NCBI GenBank assembly: GCA_030654015.1 | Contig: JAURYI010000080.1 | Coordinates: 1 to 54,656, forward strand | Direction: 5' to 3' | DNA from: Methylococcales bacterium | Lineage (GTDB): Bacteria > Pseudomonadota > Gammaproteobacteria > Methylococcales > Methylomonadaceae | DNA length: 54,656 nt | Shown here: positions 8,066 to 18,052 of the stretch, piece after piece | Position numbering within the stretch: position 1 is the first letter of the stretch | How the letters are laid out: each line of letters begins with the position of its first letter | Translations under genes and position numbers: made by a program | The notes under the pieces: generated by a model | Told to the model about the DNA's origin: nothing | Database searches by the model: none | What the model saw: the letters and a program-made list of their open reading frames with translations, nothing else

Positions 8066-9733
8066 TTAATCCTTAACCCAGCCGTCTCTCAGTGTCACGG
8101 TGCGATTAAACACCAGCTTGCCATCGACACTATCAACCGCATCCAGACAAAAATAGCCTGTGCGTTCAAACTGATAGCGATTATCAACACTGGCATCCGC
8201 TAAACTGGCTTCAACGCGGCACTCACTTAACACTTCCAAGGAATCGTGATTAATCGCATCCAAGAAATTGTCTTCGTTGTCAGGTTGCGGCACGGTGAAT
8301 AAACGGCTGTATAAGCGTATTTCAGCGGGTTGTGAGTGCGCTTCTGACACCCAATGAATCACGCCTTTGACTTTGCGCCCTTCGGGATTTTTGCCTAAAG
8401 TTTCCGTGTCATAGCTACAACGTAATTCAATAACAAGACCGTCTGCGTCTTTAATGACTTCATCACAACGAATCACATACGAACCGCGTAAACGTACTTC
8501 ACCGCCTTCAATCAGGCGTTTGTATTTAGGTGGTGGAATTTCCGCAAAATCATCTTGTTCAATCAAAATAACTTTAGAAAACGGTACGATACGTTTGCCG
8601 AGTTCATGACGTTGCGGATGATTGCCGACTTCCAGATGTTCTACTTGGTCATCGGGATAATTGGTAATCACCACGCGCAATGGTTGTAACACTGCCATTG
8701 CCCGCAACGCATTTTCATTCAAATCTTCGCGGATGCAGTATTCCAGTACGCCCATTTCTATCCATGAGTTTTGTTTGGTCACGCCGATGCGTTCACAAAA
8801 ATCACGGATGGCTTTGGGGGTAAACCCTGCACGGCGTAAACCTGCAATCGTTGGCATACGCGGATCATCCCAACCGTTGACGTGTTTTTCCATCACAAGT
8901 TGGTTGAGTTTGCGCTTGCTGACAATGGTGTATTCCAATTGCAAGCGGGCAAATTCAATTTGTTGCGGATGACAGGCAATGTCGATGTTATCCAGTACCC
9001 AATCATAGAGTGGACGATGGTCTTCAAATTCCAGCGTACATAATGAATGGGTAATGCCTTCGATTGCGTCAGAAATACAGTGGGTGTAGTCGTACATCGG
9101 ATAAATACACCACGCATCGCCCGTGCGATGATGATGCACACGGCGAATACGATACAGCGCGGGATCGCGCATATTGATATTAGGTGATGCCATGTCGATT
9201 TTGGCGCGTAATACATACTGACCATCGGCGAATTCACCTGCACGCATACGCGCAAATAAATCCAGATTGTCGGCAATGGGACGGTGACGGTTAGGACTTT
9301 CTTTACCTGATTCGGTCAAGGTGCCGCGCATCACGCGCATTTGTTCGGCAGTTAAATCATCAACATAAGCCAAGTTTTTTTCAATCAGCTGCACGGCATA
9401 TTGATACAGGTGTTCAAAATAATCAGAGGCATGGTATAAACCTGCCCATTGAAAACCCAGCCAATGCACATCACGCTCGATGGATTCCATGTATTCGATG
9501 CTTTCTTTTTCGGGATTGGTATCATCAAAACGCAGATTACAAGTGCCGTTATTTTCGATGGCAGTACCAAAATTCAGGCAAATAGATTTGGCATGACCGA
9601 TATGCAGATACCCATTCGGTTCAGGCGGAAAACGGGTGGCAACTTTGCCGTTGTGTTTGTTGGTTTGTAAATCATTGGCGATGATTTGCCGAATAAAATT
9701 CGCAGGTAAGATAGTATCGTTGTTGGTAGACAT
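8066..9733 (-). CDS. glnS: Glutaminyl-tRNA synthetase
   Basis: The 555-residue class I aminoacyl-tRNA synthetase charges tRNA-Gln with glutamine in the cytoplasm. The ATP-binding HIGH motif appears in [15 protein letters not shown] (about 37-51) and the KMSKS-equivalent in TIVSKRKL (about 269-276). The C-terminal half carries the anticodon-binding beta-barrels, with LRDGWVKD at the end. Length matches E. coli GlnS (554). It is a single-gene unit: the AT-rich gap at 9734-10162 lies upstream and repeats lie downstream. GlnS rather than the GatCAB route is typical of gammaproteobacteria. Confidence 0.98.
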   Translation of the reverse strand: MSTNNDTILPANFIRQIIANDLQTNKHNGKVATRFPPEPNGYLHIGHAKSICLNFGTAIENNGTCNLRFDDTNPEKESIEYMESIERDVHWLGFQWAGLYHASDYFEHLYQYAVQLIEKNLAYVDDLTAEQMRVMRGTLTESGKESPNRHRPIADNLDLFARMRAGEFADGQYVLRAKIDMASPNINMRDPALYRIRRVHHHRTGDAWCIYPMYDYTHCISDAIEGITHSLCTLEFEDHRPLYDWVLDNIDIACHPQQIEFARLQLEYTIVSKRKLNQLVMEKHVNGWDDPRMPTIAGLRRAGFTPKAIRDFCERIGVTKQNSWIEMGVLEYCIREDLNENALRAMAVLQPLRVVITNYPDDQVEHLEVGNHPQRHELGKRIVPFSKVILIEQDDFAEIPPPKYKRLIEGGEVRLRGSYVIRCDEVIKDADGLVIELRCSYDTETLGKNPEGRKVKGVIHWVSEAHSQPAEIRLYSRLFTVPQPDNEDNFLDAINHDSLEVLSECRVEASLADASVDNRYQFERTGYFCLDAVDSVDGKLVFNRTVTLRDGWVKD

Positions 9734-10162
9734 GAAGTTATTGTAATGAGGTTAATGAGGATTAGGCTGTAAAAGCGCGGTGTATAAACAATCTTAATTA
9801 TACTCTGCACGGTTGGCGTTTTGAAAAATGAAATTATCCAACACAATGACAATCCGTCGATTAATGTGAGTAACTGCAATAATCAAGCACTTAGCGGCGA
9901 TTTTTCAAAATGCGATTAAAATTATAAGCTGTTGATAATAAATGCTTTTTATAAATTGTCGATTTTTTATACAATTTAACAAAACTGTAATAAAAACCGA
10001 TACTAAGCGATAAATAAATGGGGTTATCCACAGAGTTATCCACAAAAAATGTGAATAACTTTATAAGCGTGTATAGACCCGTTAAAGCTATTGGACTCCT
10101 ATCACTTATCTATCTATGATTAGCCGTGTATGCAAGCCATTTTTCACGCGGAGGTGTTGTTT
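9734..10162. other. AT-rich intergenic gap between divergent glnS and the sensor kinase
   Basis: There is no credible gene in these 429 bases. About 9890-10020 is strongly AT-rich with runs such as TTTTTATAAATTGTCG and ATACAATTTAAC, and the DnaA-box cluster follows at once. The gap must also hold promoters for the outward-facing glnS and kinase genes. The kinase ribosome site GGAGG lies 8 bases before its ATG at 10163. Confidence 0.7.
10024..10058. promoter_or_regulatory. Cluster of three DnaA-box matches
   Basis: Two perfect TTATCCACA boxes lie at 10024-10032 and 10036-10044 in direct orientation. A third, TGTGAATAA (reverse complement TTATTCACA, fitting TTWTNCACA), lies at 10050-10058. All three sit in 35 bases beside a very AT-rich stretch. 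Such clusters occur at oriC, in dnaA-type promoters and at DnaA-titration sites. No dnaA, dnaN, mnmG or rpmH lies nearby, so identity as the origin is not established. Confidence 0.65.
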
Positions 10163-13100
10163 ATGCCAGAGTTACCTGAATTACAGTCTTATGCACTCAG
10201 TGAAAAACTCGGCGAGAGTTTGCAGACCTTGGTTTACAAAGGCTATTACAAAAGCCAGCCTGATACGCCGCTGGTATTGAAACTGCTTAAATTTTTATCC
10301 TGTTGGGACGATCAGTCCCGCCATTTACGGCAAAAAATTGAACGGTTGAAAGTGCTGCATGATGCGCGTACCTGTACGCCGATAGCATTGGAGCTCAATA
10401 GCAATATGCAGTTTATTGTCCAGCCGTGGTTTGCAGGACAGCCGTTGAATATGTGGATGGCACAACAAAACAGCGTCACCCTGCCCGATTTTTTTACTAT
10501 CGCCTGCACCTTGGCAGATATTTTGCAGTCCGTGCATGAGGCGGGTATTACCCACGGCGGCGTTAAACCGCATAACATCTTAGTTCAATCCAATACGCTG
10601 ATATTACGCCTGACCGATTTCATCACACCATTGGATATTCGTGATGTCAGTCATTTCATTTACGACACTGAATTTGTCCGTGGCACACTGGCGTATACCT
10701 CGCCTGAGCAGACCGGGCGCATTAATTATCGGGTGGATTTTTCTACCGACTTGTATTCAGTGGGCATTGTGTTTTATGAACTACTGACAGGAAAATTGAC
10801 GTTTTTTTCTACTGATCCGCTGGCATTGATTCATTCGCATTTAGCAGAAGAAGCCCCGAAAGCACATGAAATTAACCCTGCTGTTCCTGAACAATTAAGC
10901 GATATTATCGTTAAACTGGTAATGAAAAACCCCGAAAAACGCTATCAGAGCGCGGCGGGGTTATTAGCGGATTTATTGCGTTGCCGTGATGATTATCTGG
11001 CAAACGGCACGGTGAGTTTTTTTCCAGTAGGCTTGCGTGATCGAAGCAAGCGTATTATTTTCATTTCCAAAATGGTCGGGCGGCACACCGAATGTGCACT
11101 GATTCAGCGTGAATATGAGGCGGTAATTACAGGTGATTTTCGCTCCGTTTTTATCTCTGGTCTATCGGGCATAGGTAAAACGCGCCTGATTCAGGAGTTA
11201 CAAAAACCCTTGGTAAGCAATCGCGGCTATTTCACCTCGGGTAAATTCGATCAATATCAAAAAAATATTCCCTATAGCTCGCTGATTCAGGCTCTGCGCA
11301 ATCTGATGCGGACTTTTTTAACGGAAAGTGATACGCAAGTTGCCCAATGGAAGCACAAAATTCTTGCCGCTGTCGGGCATGATGGCAATGTGATTATTGA
11401 TGTCGTGCCAGAACTGGCATTTATTATCGGCACACAACCCGAAATCGCCCATTTGCCCCCTGTGGAAGCCCGCAATCGCTTTAATAATTTATTCGGGCGT
11501 TTTTTATCGTGCCTTGCCAGTGCCGCGCATCCTTTAGTATTGTTCATTGATGATCTGCAATGGTGCGATAGCGCGACTTTTGATTTTTTGCAAAACCTGT
11601 TTATCAATCCGCAGGAACATCCGTATTTATTTTTTATCGGCGCGTACCGTCATAACGAAGTCGATGCCGATCATCCGCTCACCAAGTTAATTCGCACCAT
11701 TCAACAACAGGAAGGCGCGTTGCAAGCCATTCGTTTGGAAGCCCTGAATGAAGATGATTGTCATGAAATGGTGGCGTATATTCTGGATTCACCTTTAGAC
11801 ACAACCGTTAATTTAGCGCAATTCATTACCCACCTGACCGAAGGTAATCCGCTGTTTGTCAGTGAAAGTCTGGCGTGGCTGTACAACGAAGATTTACTCT
11901 ATATCAATGATAAACAGCATTGGTGCTGGAATATGGCGAAAATTCATAATACGAAAATGCCGAGTACCGTTGTGGAATTATTCAGATCCAAAGTGCGCAA
12001 ATTACCACCCGCCACCTTGCATATTCTTAATTACTGCGCCTGCATGGGTAATCGTTTTACCGCTGAGGACGTTGCGTTAGTGACTGACATAACGGTAGAA
12101 CAGTTGTTTGAACATTTAAAACAGGTGTTGAGTCTGGGGCTATTGTTAGAAAATAAAGCTGATTTACAGTTTGTTCATGACCGCGTACAAGAAGCGATAT
12201 TACAACAAGTCGATAGTCAAAATCGTATTGCTATTCATTGGCGTATCGGCAATCGTTTATTGAATGCAATACCCGAAGGTGCGAATTTAGCCGCGCAAGA
12301 TAATTTATTCACTATTGCCACCCATCTTAATCGCGGTTATCCAAGTGTTATCAATGAGGAGATACACAGTAACTTAGTGGCTAAATGGCGCGGTTTTAGT
12401 GAGGATAAAACCAAAGAAGCAATGCGTTATCAACTGGTGGATATTAATTTTCAGGCAGGAAATAAAGCTCTGGACGCACTTGCCAGTCATGCGGCGAATG
12501 ATTTTTTTCGTAATGCCCATCATTATCTGCCTGACGATTGCTGGGGAACTGCCTATCAGCTGACTTATCGCATCTATCAACGTCTGGCAAAAACCGATTT
12601 AATCTGCGGACGTTATGAAGAATCAGAGGCTCTGCTGAATCAATTGATAGATCACGCGACCAGTGATTTTGACAAAGCCGAAGCCTTGGCGGAGCAAACC
12701 ACCTCGTTATCCTCATTCGGCAATTTCAATCAGGCAATCATCACCGCTAATCGTGGTCTGGCATATTTTAATAAAGCCATACCCGAAAACCCTGAACAGG
12801 CACAGCAGCGGATGCAAACTTTAATGGCAGAGATTGCCGCACAAGGGGATGTCTGGCACACCATATTAACAATGCCCTTTACCCAAGAACGTGAAAGTAA
12901 AATTGAATTAGCGTTTTATAGCGAATTGATTCCTGATTTGTATATGTCAGGTCTCGTACCGCAACTGTATCTGTCCGCCGCGCAATCGACCCAACTGTGT
13001 TTGTCGGGTGGCATGGATGAATCAGTGATTTATTCGTTTTCCATTATGGGCTTGAATTTAGGCGAACAGGGACAGTTTGAACTGGCATTTCGTTATGAAG

Positions 13101-15337
13101 ATTTAGCGCACGACTTATGCGCAAAATATCCCAATACCTTTGGCGCGACACGCGGCATGAACGGCATCGTCTGGTGCAATATGCACTCGCGCAGTCACCC
13201 TGCCGATATTGTGGGCTATTGCTTAAAAGCCATACAGTGCGGCAAGAATTGCGGCGATTTGTATAACGCAGGACTGTCTTATGGCCCCAAGATGTGGAAT
13301 TTACAGGTGCAGGGTAAAAATCTGCGCCACATCGAAGAAGTCGCCGAAGAATGTTTGCAATTTTCCACTAAAAACCAATTATTTTTCTCCGTCAGTTTAG
13401 CCGAAGCCGTGCTGGCGGGCTGGGTCGCGCCGATGAAAGCCGACTATAAGCCCGTTGCAATGGAAGACACCTTAACACGCTGGGCAGACAGTAATTATGT
13501 CGCTGCATCGGGCAGTTATTTTGTACTGCTTGCCATCAGCCAATACTACCGTGGTGAATACGTTGCCGCGAGCGTGTCACTGGCCGCCGTAGAAAATTAT
13601 CTGCACGGCTTAACAGATAATGTCTTAAAGCGGCTGTGGTATGTGTTTCGCATATTAAATCAGCTGCGCATGACCCCACGCGGACAATGGCAGCATTGTC
13701 AGGCAGACATCAGACCGTTGTTAAAGAAAGTTGAAACGTGGGCAAATCTGGGTGTGTTGTTAAAACCCTATCTTGCCTTTATCTACGCTGAAATTGCCCG
13801 CCATCAAAACCAGATACGCACCGCAAGAAACCGTTATCTGGATGCTATCGCCAGTGCGCACTCACAAGACTATGTGTTATTAGCAGGACATCTGCATGAA
13901 TGCGTAGGTGATCTGTTAATGGAAAGTACATCAGGAAATGCGGAAGTGTATTATGCGGAAGCGCGGCGTTTGTACGTTCTGTGTCATGCCCAAGAAAAAA
14001 TAGAACGCCTGCACAAATTTTATGCCAATTACTCAATAATCACCCATAGTACGAGTAATGGAATCAATATCATGAGCAAAAATGATGAATTATCCACCCT
14101 GCCCAATCTCGATATTAACTACCTGATGAAATCCGCACTGGCATTGTCAGCAGAAACTGATTTAGAACAATTGCTGCACAAAATCATGACGGTGGTATTG
14201 GAGTGTTCAGGTGCGCAACACGGCTATTTATTAATCAAGGAACAGGATGAACTGGTGGTCGCGGCAGAAAATCACATCGGCAAACAACCGATATTGCAAA
14301 CGCAACATATCAGCATGACGAAAGCACAGGGCGTCTGTCCTGCCATTGTCAATTATGTGTTTCGTACTCACGAAAAAGTAGTGTTGCGTGATGCCTGTAC
14401 CGAAGGTGATTTTCAATCTGTACCTGAGGTACAAGCGATGGGCTTGCGCTCGGTATTGTGTCTTCCCGTTATTAAACAAAGATTATTAATCGGCGTGTTG
14501 TATCTGGAAAATCGTTTATCGGACGGTATTTTTACCCGCGAAAAAACGGGCATGACCGAACTATTAACTTCCCATACCGCTATTTCTCTGGAAAATGCGC
14601 GTTTGCTGGAAGAAACCCGTCGTGCTTATCAAGAGCTGCAAGAAAGTCGGGAACACATGATGCAAATGGAAAAACTGTCTGCATTAGGTACGCTGGTCGG
14701 TGGCGTGGCGCATGAAATTAATAACCCACTGATGGGGGTGATGAATTATGTAGAATTTGCCCAAGAAAAAACCACCGATGTAAAAATACATAAGGTCTTG
14801 GGTCAGGCGTTGCACGAAATCGGGCGCATTAAAACCATCGTGCGTAATATGCTGATTTATGTGCGCACTAGATCCAATTCCACCGAAACCTGCCGCATTA
14901 GCGATACTCTCAGCCAAACCCTGTCATTATTGGAAGGTGAATTTAAAAAATCCAACGTGCGCATCAACATCAATCTTCCCGACAATCTGCCCTCCATACA
15001 ATTCGGCGCGGACAGTTTGCAACAAGTATTAATCAATATATTACTCAATGCCCGCGATGCGTTAAGTGAAACGGTTGCACCGTGCATTGATATTACTGTA
15101 CAACTCAATCAAACCAGCCTGAAATTAAACCTGTGCGATAACGGTTCAGGCATTCCAGAGGCGATATTGTCACGCATATTCGATCCTTTTTTTACCACTA
15201 AACCACCGGGAAAAGGCACAGGTTTAGGCTTATCGGTATCCTATCGGTTAATTGAAGAAGCAGGCGGCAGCATCACGGTCTACAACAGACCTGAGGGAGG
15301 TTGCTGCATGAATCTACAATTTAAAATAGCGGAGTGA
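10163..15337 (+). CDS. Giant sensor: kinase-like domain, AAA-16 ATPase, GAF and histidine kinase
   Basis: This 1724-residue trifunctional signalling protein starts at the ATG with GGAGG 8 bases upstream. The protein-kinase-like domain covers about 10-280. Its catalytic loop reads HGGVKPHN (His131), where active kinases have HRDxKPxN, so the catalytic Asp is missing. The DFG equivalent is DFI (Asp152). A STAND/AAA-16 module follows, with Walker A GLSGIGKT (Lys339) and Walker B LFIDDLQW (Asp463-464), then a long helical TPR-like region to about 1300. After a GAF domain (about 1335-1485) comes a histidine kinase with phosphoacceptor His1517 (VAHEINNP) and the ATP-binding DNGSGI and GTGLGLS motifs. 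There is no receiver domain and no membrane helix. No cognate regulator is nearby. Such proteins are common in cyanobacteria and filamentous sulfur bacteria. Confidence 0.93.
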   Translation: MPELPELQSYALSEKLGESLQTLVYKGYYKSQPDTPLVLKLLKFLSCWDDQSRHLRQKIERLKVLHDARTCTPIALELNSNMQFIVQPWFAGQPLNMWMAQQNSVTLPDFFTIACTLADILQSVHEAGITHGGVKPHNILVQSNTLILRLTDFITPLDIRDVSHFIYDTEFVRGTLAYTSPEQTGRINYRVDFSTDLYSVGIVFYELLTGKLTFFSTDPLALIHSHLAEEAPKAHEINPAVPEQLSDIIVKLVMKNPEKRYQSAAGLLADLLRCRDDYLANGTVSFFPVGLRDRSKRIIFISKMVGRHTECALIQREYEAVITGDFRSVFISGLSGIGKTRLIQELQKPLVSNRGYFTSGKFDQYQKNIPYSSLIQALRNLMRTFLTESDTQVAQWKHKILAAVGHDGNVIIDVVPELAFIIGTQPEIAHLPPVEARNRFNNLFGRFLSCLASAAHPLVLFIDDLQWCDSATFDFLQNLFINPQEHPYLFFIGAYRHNEVDADHPLTKLIRTIQQQEGALQAIRLEALNEDDCHEMVAYILDSPLDTTVNLAQFITHLTEGNPLFVSESLAWLYNEDLLYINDKQHWCWNMAKIHNTKMPSTVVELFRSKVRKLPPATLHILNYCACMGNRFTAEDVALVTDITVEQLFEHLKQVLSLGLLLENKADLQFVHDRVQEAILQQVDSQNRIAIHWRIGNRLLNAIPEGANLAAQDNLFTIATHLNRGYPSVINEEIHSNLVAKWRGFSEDKTKEAMRYQLVDINFQAGNKALDALASHAANDFFRNAHHYLPDDCWGTAYQLTYRIYQRLAKTDLICGRYEESEALLNQLIDHATSDFDKAEALAEQTTSLSSFGNFNQAIITANRGLAYFNKAIPENPEQAQQRMQTLMAEIAAQGDVWHTILTMPFTQERESKIELAFYSELIPDLYMSGLVPQLYLSAAQSTQLCLSGGMDESVIYSFSIMGLNLGEQGQFELAFRYEDLAHDLCAKYPNTFGATRGMNGIVWCNMHSRSHPADIVGYCLKAIQCGKNCGDLYNAGLSYGPKMWNLQVQGKNLRHIEEVAEECLQFSTKNQLFFSVSLAEAVLAGWVAPMKADYKPVAMEDTLTRWADSNYVAASGSYFVLLAISQYYRGEYVAASVSLAAVENYLHGLTDNVLKRLWYVFRILNQLRMTPRGQWQHCQADIRPLLKKVETWANLGVLLKPYLAFIYAEIARHQNQIRTARNRYLDAIASAHSQDYVLLAGHLHECVGDLLMESTSGNAEVYYAEARRLYVLCHAQEKIERLHKFYANYSIITHSTSNGINIMSKNDELSTLPNLDINYLMKSALALSAETDLEQLLHKIMTVVLECSGAQHGYLLIKEQDELVVAAENHIGKQPILQTQHISMTKAQGVCPAIVNYVFRTHEKVVLRDACTEGDFQSVPEVQAMGLRSVLCLPVIKQRLLIGVLYLENRLSDGIFTREKTGMTELLTSHTAISLENARLLEETRRAYQELQESREHMMQMEKLSALGTLVGGVAHEINNPLMGVMNYVEFAQEKTTDVKIHKVLGQALHEIGRIKTIVRNMLIYVRTRSNSTETCRISDTLSQTLSLLEGEFKKSNVRININLPDNLPSIQFGADSLQQVLINILLNARDALSETVAPCIDITVQLNQTSLKLNLCDNGSGIPEAILSRIFDPFFTTKPPGKGTGLGLSVSYRLIEEAGGSITVYNRPEGGCCMNLQFKIAE

Positions 15338-15402
15338 ATCTAAAAGCACTGCAACCTATTTACCTCGACCGTGTCATAAAATGTATTACGACAGTTTACC
15401 AA

Positions 15403-15434
15403 CGATGAGCCTCGCACCTGAGTACGCCTCATCG
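15403..15434. terminator. Possible terminator hairpin after the sensor kinase
   Basis: CGATGAG (15403-15409) pairs with CTCATCG (15428-15434), about 65 bases after the kinase stop. No T-tract follows, so it is only a weak terminator candidate. Confidence 0.3.
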
Positions 15435-15460
15435 CATTAAGTAACTGTATAAAAGTTTTC

Positions 15461-15503
15461 GAGTAAGGAGGAGTACAAAGCTAGGTTTGTATTCCAACTA
15501 CTC
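15461..15503. repeat. Hairpin repeat upstream of fadE (copy 1)
   Basis: Outer arms GAGTA/TACTC enclose inner arms GGAGTACAAA and TTTGTATTCC around a CTAGG-like loop. The core resembles the hairpin at 17966-18001 on the other side of fadE. It lies about 55 bases before the fadE start and would be in its leader RNA if transcription starts upstream. Confidence 0.6.
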
Positions 15504-15556
15504 AATGTTCAGCACCACCCATTTTAAAATCTGGTTACTTTTTGAGGAGAATACCC

Positions 15557-17935
15557 ATGCTCTGGTTACTCACGCTGCTCATCCTGCTCGGTCTGTTAAG
15601 TTACCACCAGCTCTCGTTACATAAAGCCGCATTAGCGGTCGCGTTATTGCTGGGAGCTTATCTGTTGCTACATGGTTTAACGCCGCTCAGTAAAATCCTG
15701 TGGTTTGCCTATCTGGTCATATTTATTCCCCTCACTGTCCCGTTTATTCGCCGACAGTTAATCAGCCGCACGGTATTTCAGTGGATGAAAACAGCTCTGC
15801 CAACCATGTCAAACACCGAGCGTGAAGCCTTGGACGCAGGTAATACTTGGTGGGAGGGCGAATTATTTTCAGGTAAACCCGACTGGAAGGTATTGCAGGC
15901 GTTACCGATTGCCCAACTCACCAGCGAAGAACAGGATTTTCTTGATAACGAGGTAGAAAACCTGTGCGCCATGCTCAATGATTGGGACATTACCCATAAA
16001 CGCAAAGACTTACCGCCCGAAGTCTGGACTTATATCAAACAGCATAAATTCTGCGGCATGATGATTCCTAAAGCCTACGGCGGGCTGGCATTTTCGGAAA
16101 CCGCGCATTCTGAAGTGGTAATGAAAATTGCCAGTCGTTGCTCAACGGCAGCGGTCACCGTGATGGTGCCTAATTCTTTAGGGCCTGCGAAACTGTTATT
16201 AAATTACGGTACGGAAGCGCAAAAAAATTATTATTTGCCGCGTTTAGTCACGGGTGAAGAAATTCCCGCGTTTGCCTTGACCAGCCCTGTCGCGGGCAGT
16301 GATGCGGGCGCGATGACTGATACGGGTATTGTTTGCACTCAGGATGACGTGCTGGGTGTGCGCTTGAATTGGGAAAAACGTTATATTACCCTCGGCCCGA
16401 TTGCTACGGTATTGGGTTTGGCTTTTAAACTCTATGATCCCGATAAACTCATCGGCGACACTGACAATATCGGCATTACCGTCGCGTTAATTCCGACCTA
16501 TACCGCAGGTGTGTCGATAGGCAGACGGCATAATCCTCTGGATTCCGCATTTCAAAACGGCCCGAACTGGGGCAAAGATGTATTTATTCCGCTGGATTAT
16601 TTGCTCGGAGGGGTCGCGCAAGCAGGCAACGGCTGGACGATGCTGATGCACAGTTTGACCACAGGACGCGCAGTGTCTTTACCCGCGCTCAGTGTTGCCG
16701 CAGCTAAATTTACCTGCCGCAATACGGGAGCTTACGCCCGCATTCGCAAACAATTTAATGTGCCGATTGGTGAATTGGAAGGCATTGAAGAACCGTTAGC
16801 GCGTATCGCTGGAGAAACCTATATTCTCAATGCGGCGCGGTGTGTCACCAATGCCGCATTAGATAATGGCGAACGCCCTGCTGTTATTTCCGCCATTTTA
16901 AAATATGAACTGACCGAAAGAATGCGCCGCGTGGTCAATGACGGCATGGATATACAAGGCGGTTCGGGGATTTGTTTAGGGGCAAAAAATTATTTAGGGC
17001 GGTTATATCAAGTCATCCCGATTAGCATCACTGTAGAAGGTGCGAACATTTTAACCCGTACCATGATGATTTTCGGACAAGGCGCGATACGTTGTCATCC
17101 GTTTATACAAGCAGAAATGGCGGCGATACAAAACAATGACGTGGCGCAATTTGATAGCCTGTTATTTCAGCATCTTGGCTTTTGGGGACGTAATAAAAGC
17201 ACTGCATTGTGGTTGGGCTTAAGCAATGCGCGGTTTTATCAGACCTTGGGCGATAACGACACGCAACGCTATTATCAGCAAATAGCCCGTTTAAGTGCGG
17301 GTTTTGCACTGGCGACGGATTTCGCATTAGTCACTTTGGGCGGGTCATTAAAACGCAAAGAACGCCTATCAGGACGTTTCGCCGATGTACTCAGCAATTT
17401 ATATTTATGTTCCTGCGTATTGAAATACTACGAACACCAAGGCAGTCAAACAGACGACGCGCCGTTATTGCATTGGGCGTGTCAACATACGCTGTACCGC
17501 GCACAACAAGCATTATTAGCCATTTTTTGGCAGCTGCCGTTTCGTCCAGCGGCGTGGGCGTTACGCGGACTTATTTTTCCATTCGGCAAACCCAATTCAC
17601 CGCCCAGTGATACATTAATTCATCAAACAGCGGCGTTATTGCTTCATGATTCAGAGACCCGCGACCGTTTAACACAGGGGATTTATATCAATCATCATCC
17701 CGATGATGCCACAGGCAGAATTGAACTGGCGTTTAAAGCGGTATTAGCCGCCGCGCCAGTTGAAGCAAAAATTCGCGCCGCCAAACTGCACAAAGCCGAT
17801 AACAGTGCCACGCGGGCATTAGAACGCGGCATTATCAGTGAAGCAGAAGCACAATTAGTGCATACCGCCGAGCAAGCACGATTCGCGGCAATCAGCGTGG
17901 ATGATTTTAATGCGGAGGAAATGCTTGGTAGATGA
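15557..17935 (+). CDS. fadE: Acyl-CoA dehydrogenase FadE
   Basis: The 792-residue FadE-type acyl-CoA dehydrogenase (E. coli FadE has 814) catalyses the first, FAD-dependent step of fatty-acid beta-oxidation. Two N-terminal hydrophobic segments (about 1-55) should tether it to the inner membrane. The dehydrogenase core runs from about residue 85, with FALTSPVAGSDAGAM (substrate/FAD loop), GRAVSLPALS and IQGGSGIC. A long FadE-specific C-terminal domain follows. The start is the ATG at 15557, preceded by GAGGAG. A TTG five codons earlier lies within that ribosome site and was rejected. It stands alone, without fadBA or fadD, flanked by two related hairpin repeats. Confidence 0.94.
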   Translation: MLWLLTLLILLGLLSYHQLSLHKAALAVALLLGAYLLLHGLTPLSKILWFAYLVIFIPLTVPFIRRQLISRTVFQWMKTALPTMSNTEREALDAGNTWWEGELFSGKPDWKVLQALPIAQLTSEEQDFLDNEVENLCAMLNDWDITHKRKDLPPEVWTYIKQHKFCGMMIPKAYGGLAFSETAHSEVVMKIASRCSTAAVTVMVPNSLGPAKLLLNYGTEAQKNYYLPRLVTGEEIPAFALTSPVAGSDAGAMTDTGIVCTQDDVLGVRLNWEKRYITLGPIATVLGLAFKLYDPDKLIGDTDNIGITVALIPTYTAGVSIGRRHNPLDSAFQNGPNWGKDVFIPLDYLLGGVAQAGNGWTMLMHSLTTGRAVSLPALSVAAAKFTCRNTGAYARIRKQFNVPIGELEGIEEPLARIAGETYILNAARCVTNAALDNGERPAVISAILKYELTERMRRVVNDGMDIQGGSGICLGAKNYLGRLYQVIPISITVEGANILTRTMMIFGQGAIRCHPFIQAEMAAIQNNDVAQFDSLLFQHLGFWGRNKSTALWLGLSNARFYQTLGDNDTQRYYQQIARLSAGFALATDFALVTLGGSLKRKERLSGRFADVLSNLYLCSCVLKYYEHQGSQTDDAPLLHWACQHTLYRAQQALLAIFWQLPFRPAAWALRGLIFPFGKPNSPPSDTLIHQTAALLLHDSETRDRLTQGIYINHHPDDATGRIELAFKAVLAAAPVEAKIRAAKLHKADNSATRALERGIISEAEAQLVHTAEQARFAAISVDDFNAEEMLGR

Positions 17936-17965
17936 GGATGTCGGGCGGGTATAGCATTTCAAATA

Positions 17966-18001
17966 GAGATGGAGTGCAAACTTGGGTTTGTACGCCATCT
18001 C
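17966..18001. repeat. Hairpin repeat downstream of fadE (copy 2)
   Basis: GAGATGG and CCATCTC form the outer stem, and GTGCAAA and TTTGTAC the inner stem around CTTGGG. It begins about 30 bases after the fadE stop and may also terminate fadE. The core is similar to the repeat at 15461-15503. Confidence 0.6.
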
Positions 18002-18052
18002 ATCAATTTTTCGCAACCTCAAAAAATTGGGGACGAACCTGATTATATAATT

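Noticed and set aside
10024-10058. Plasmid-type iteron origin
   Set aside because: The repeats match DnaA boxes rather than longer iterons, and no rep gene is adjacent. All neighbours are chromosomal housekeeping genes.
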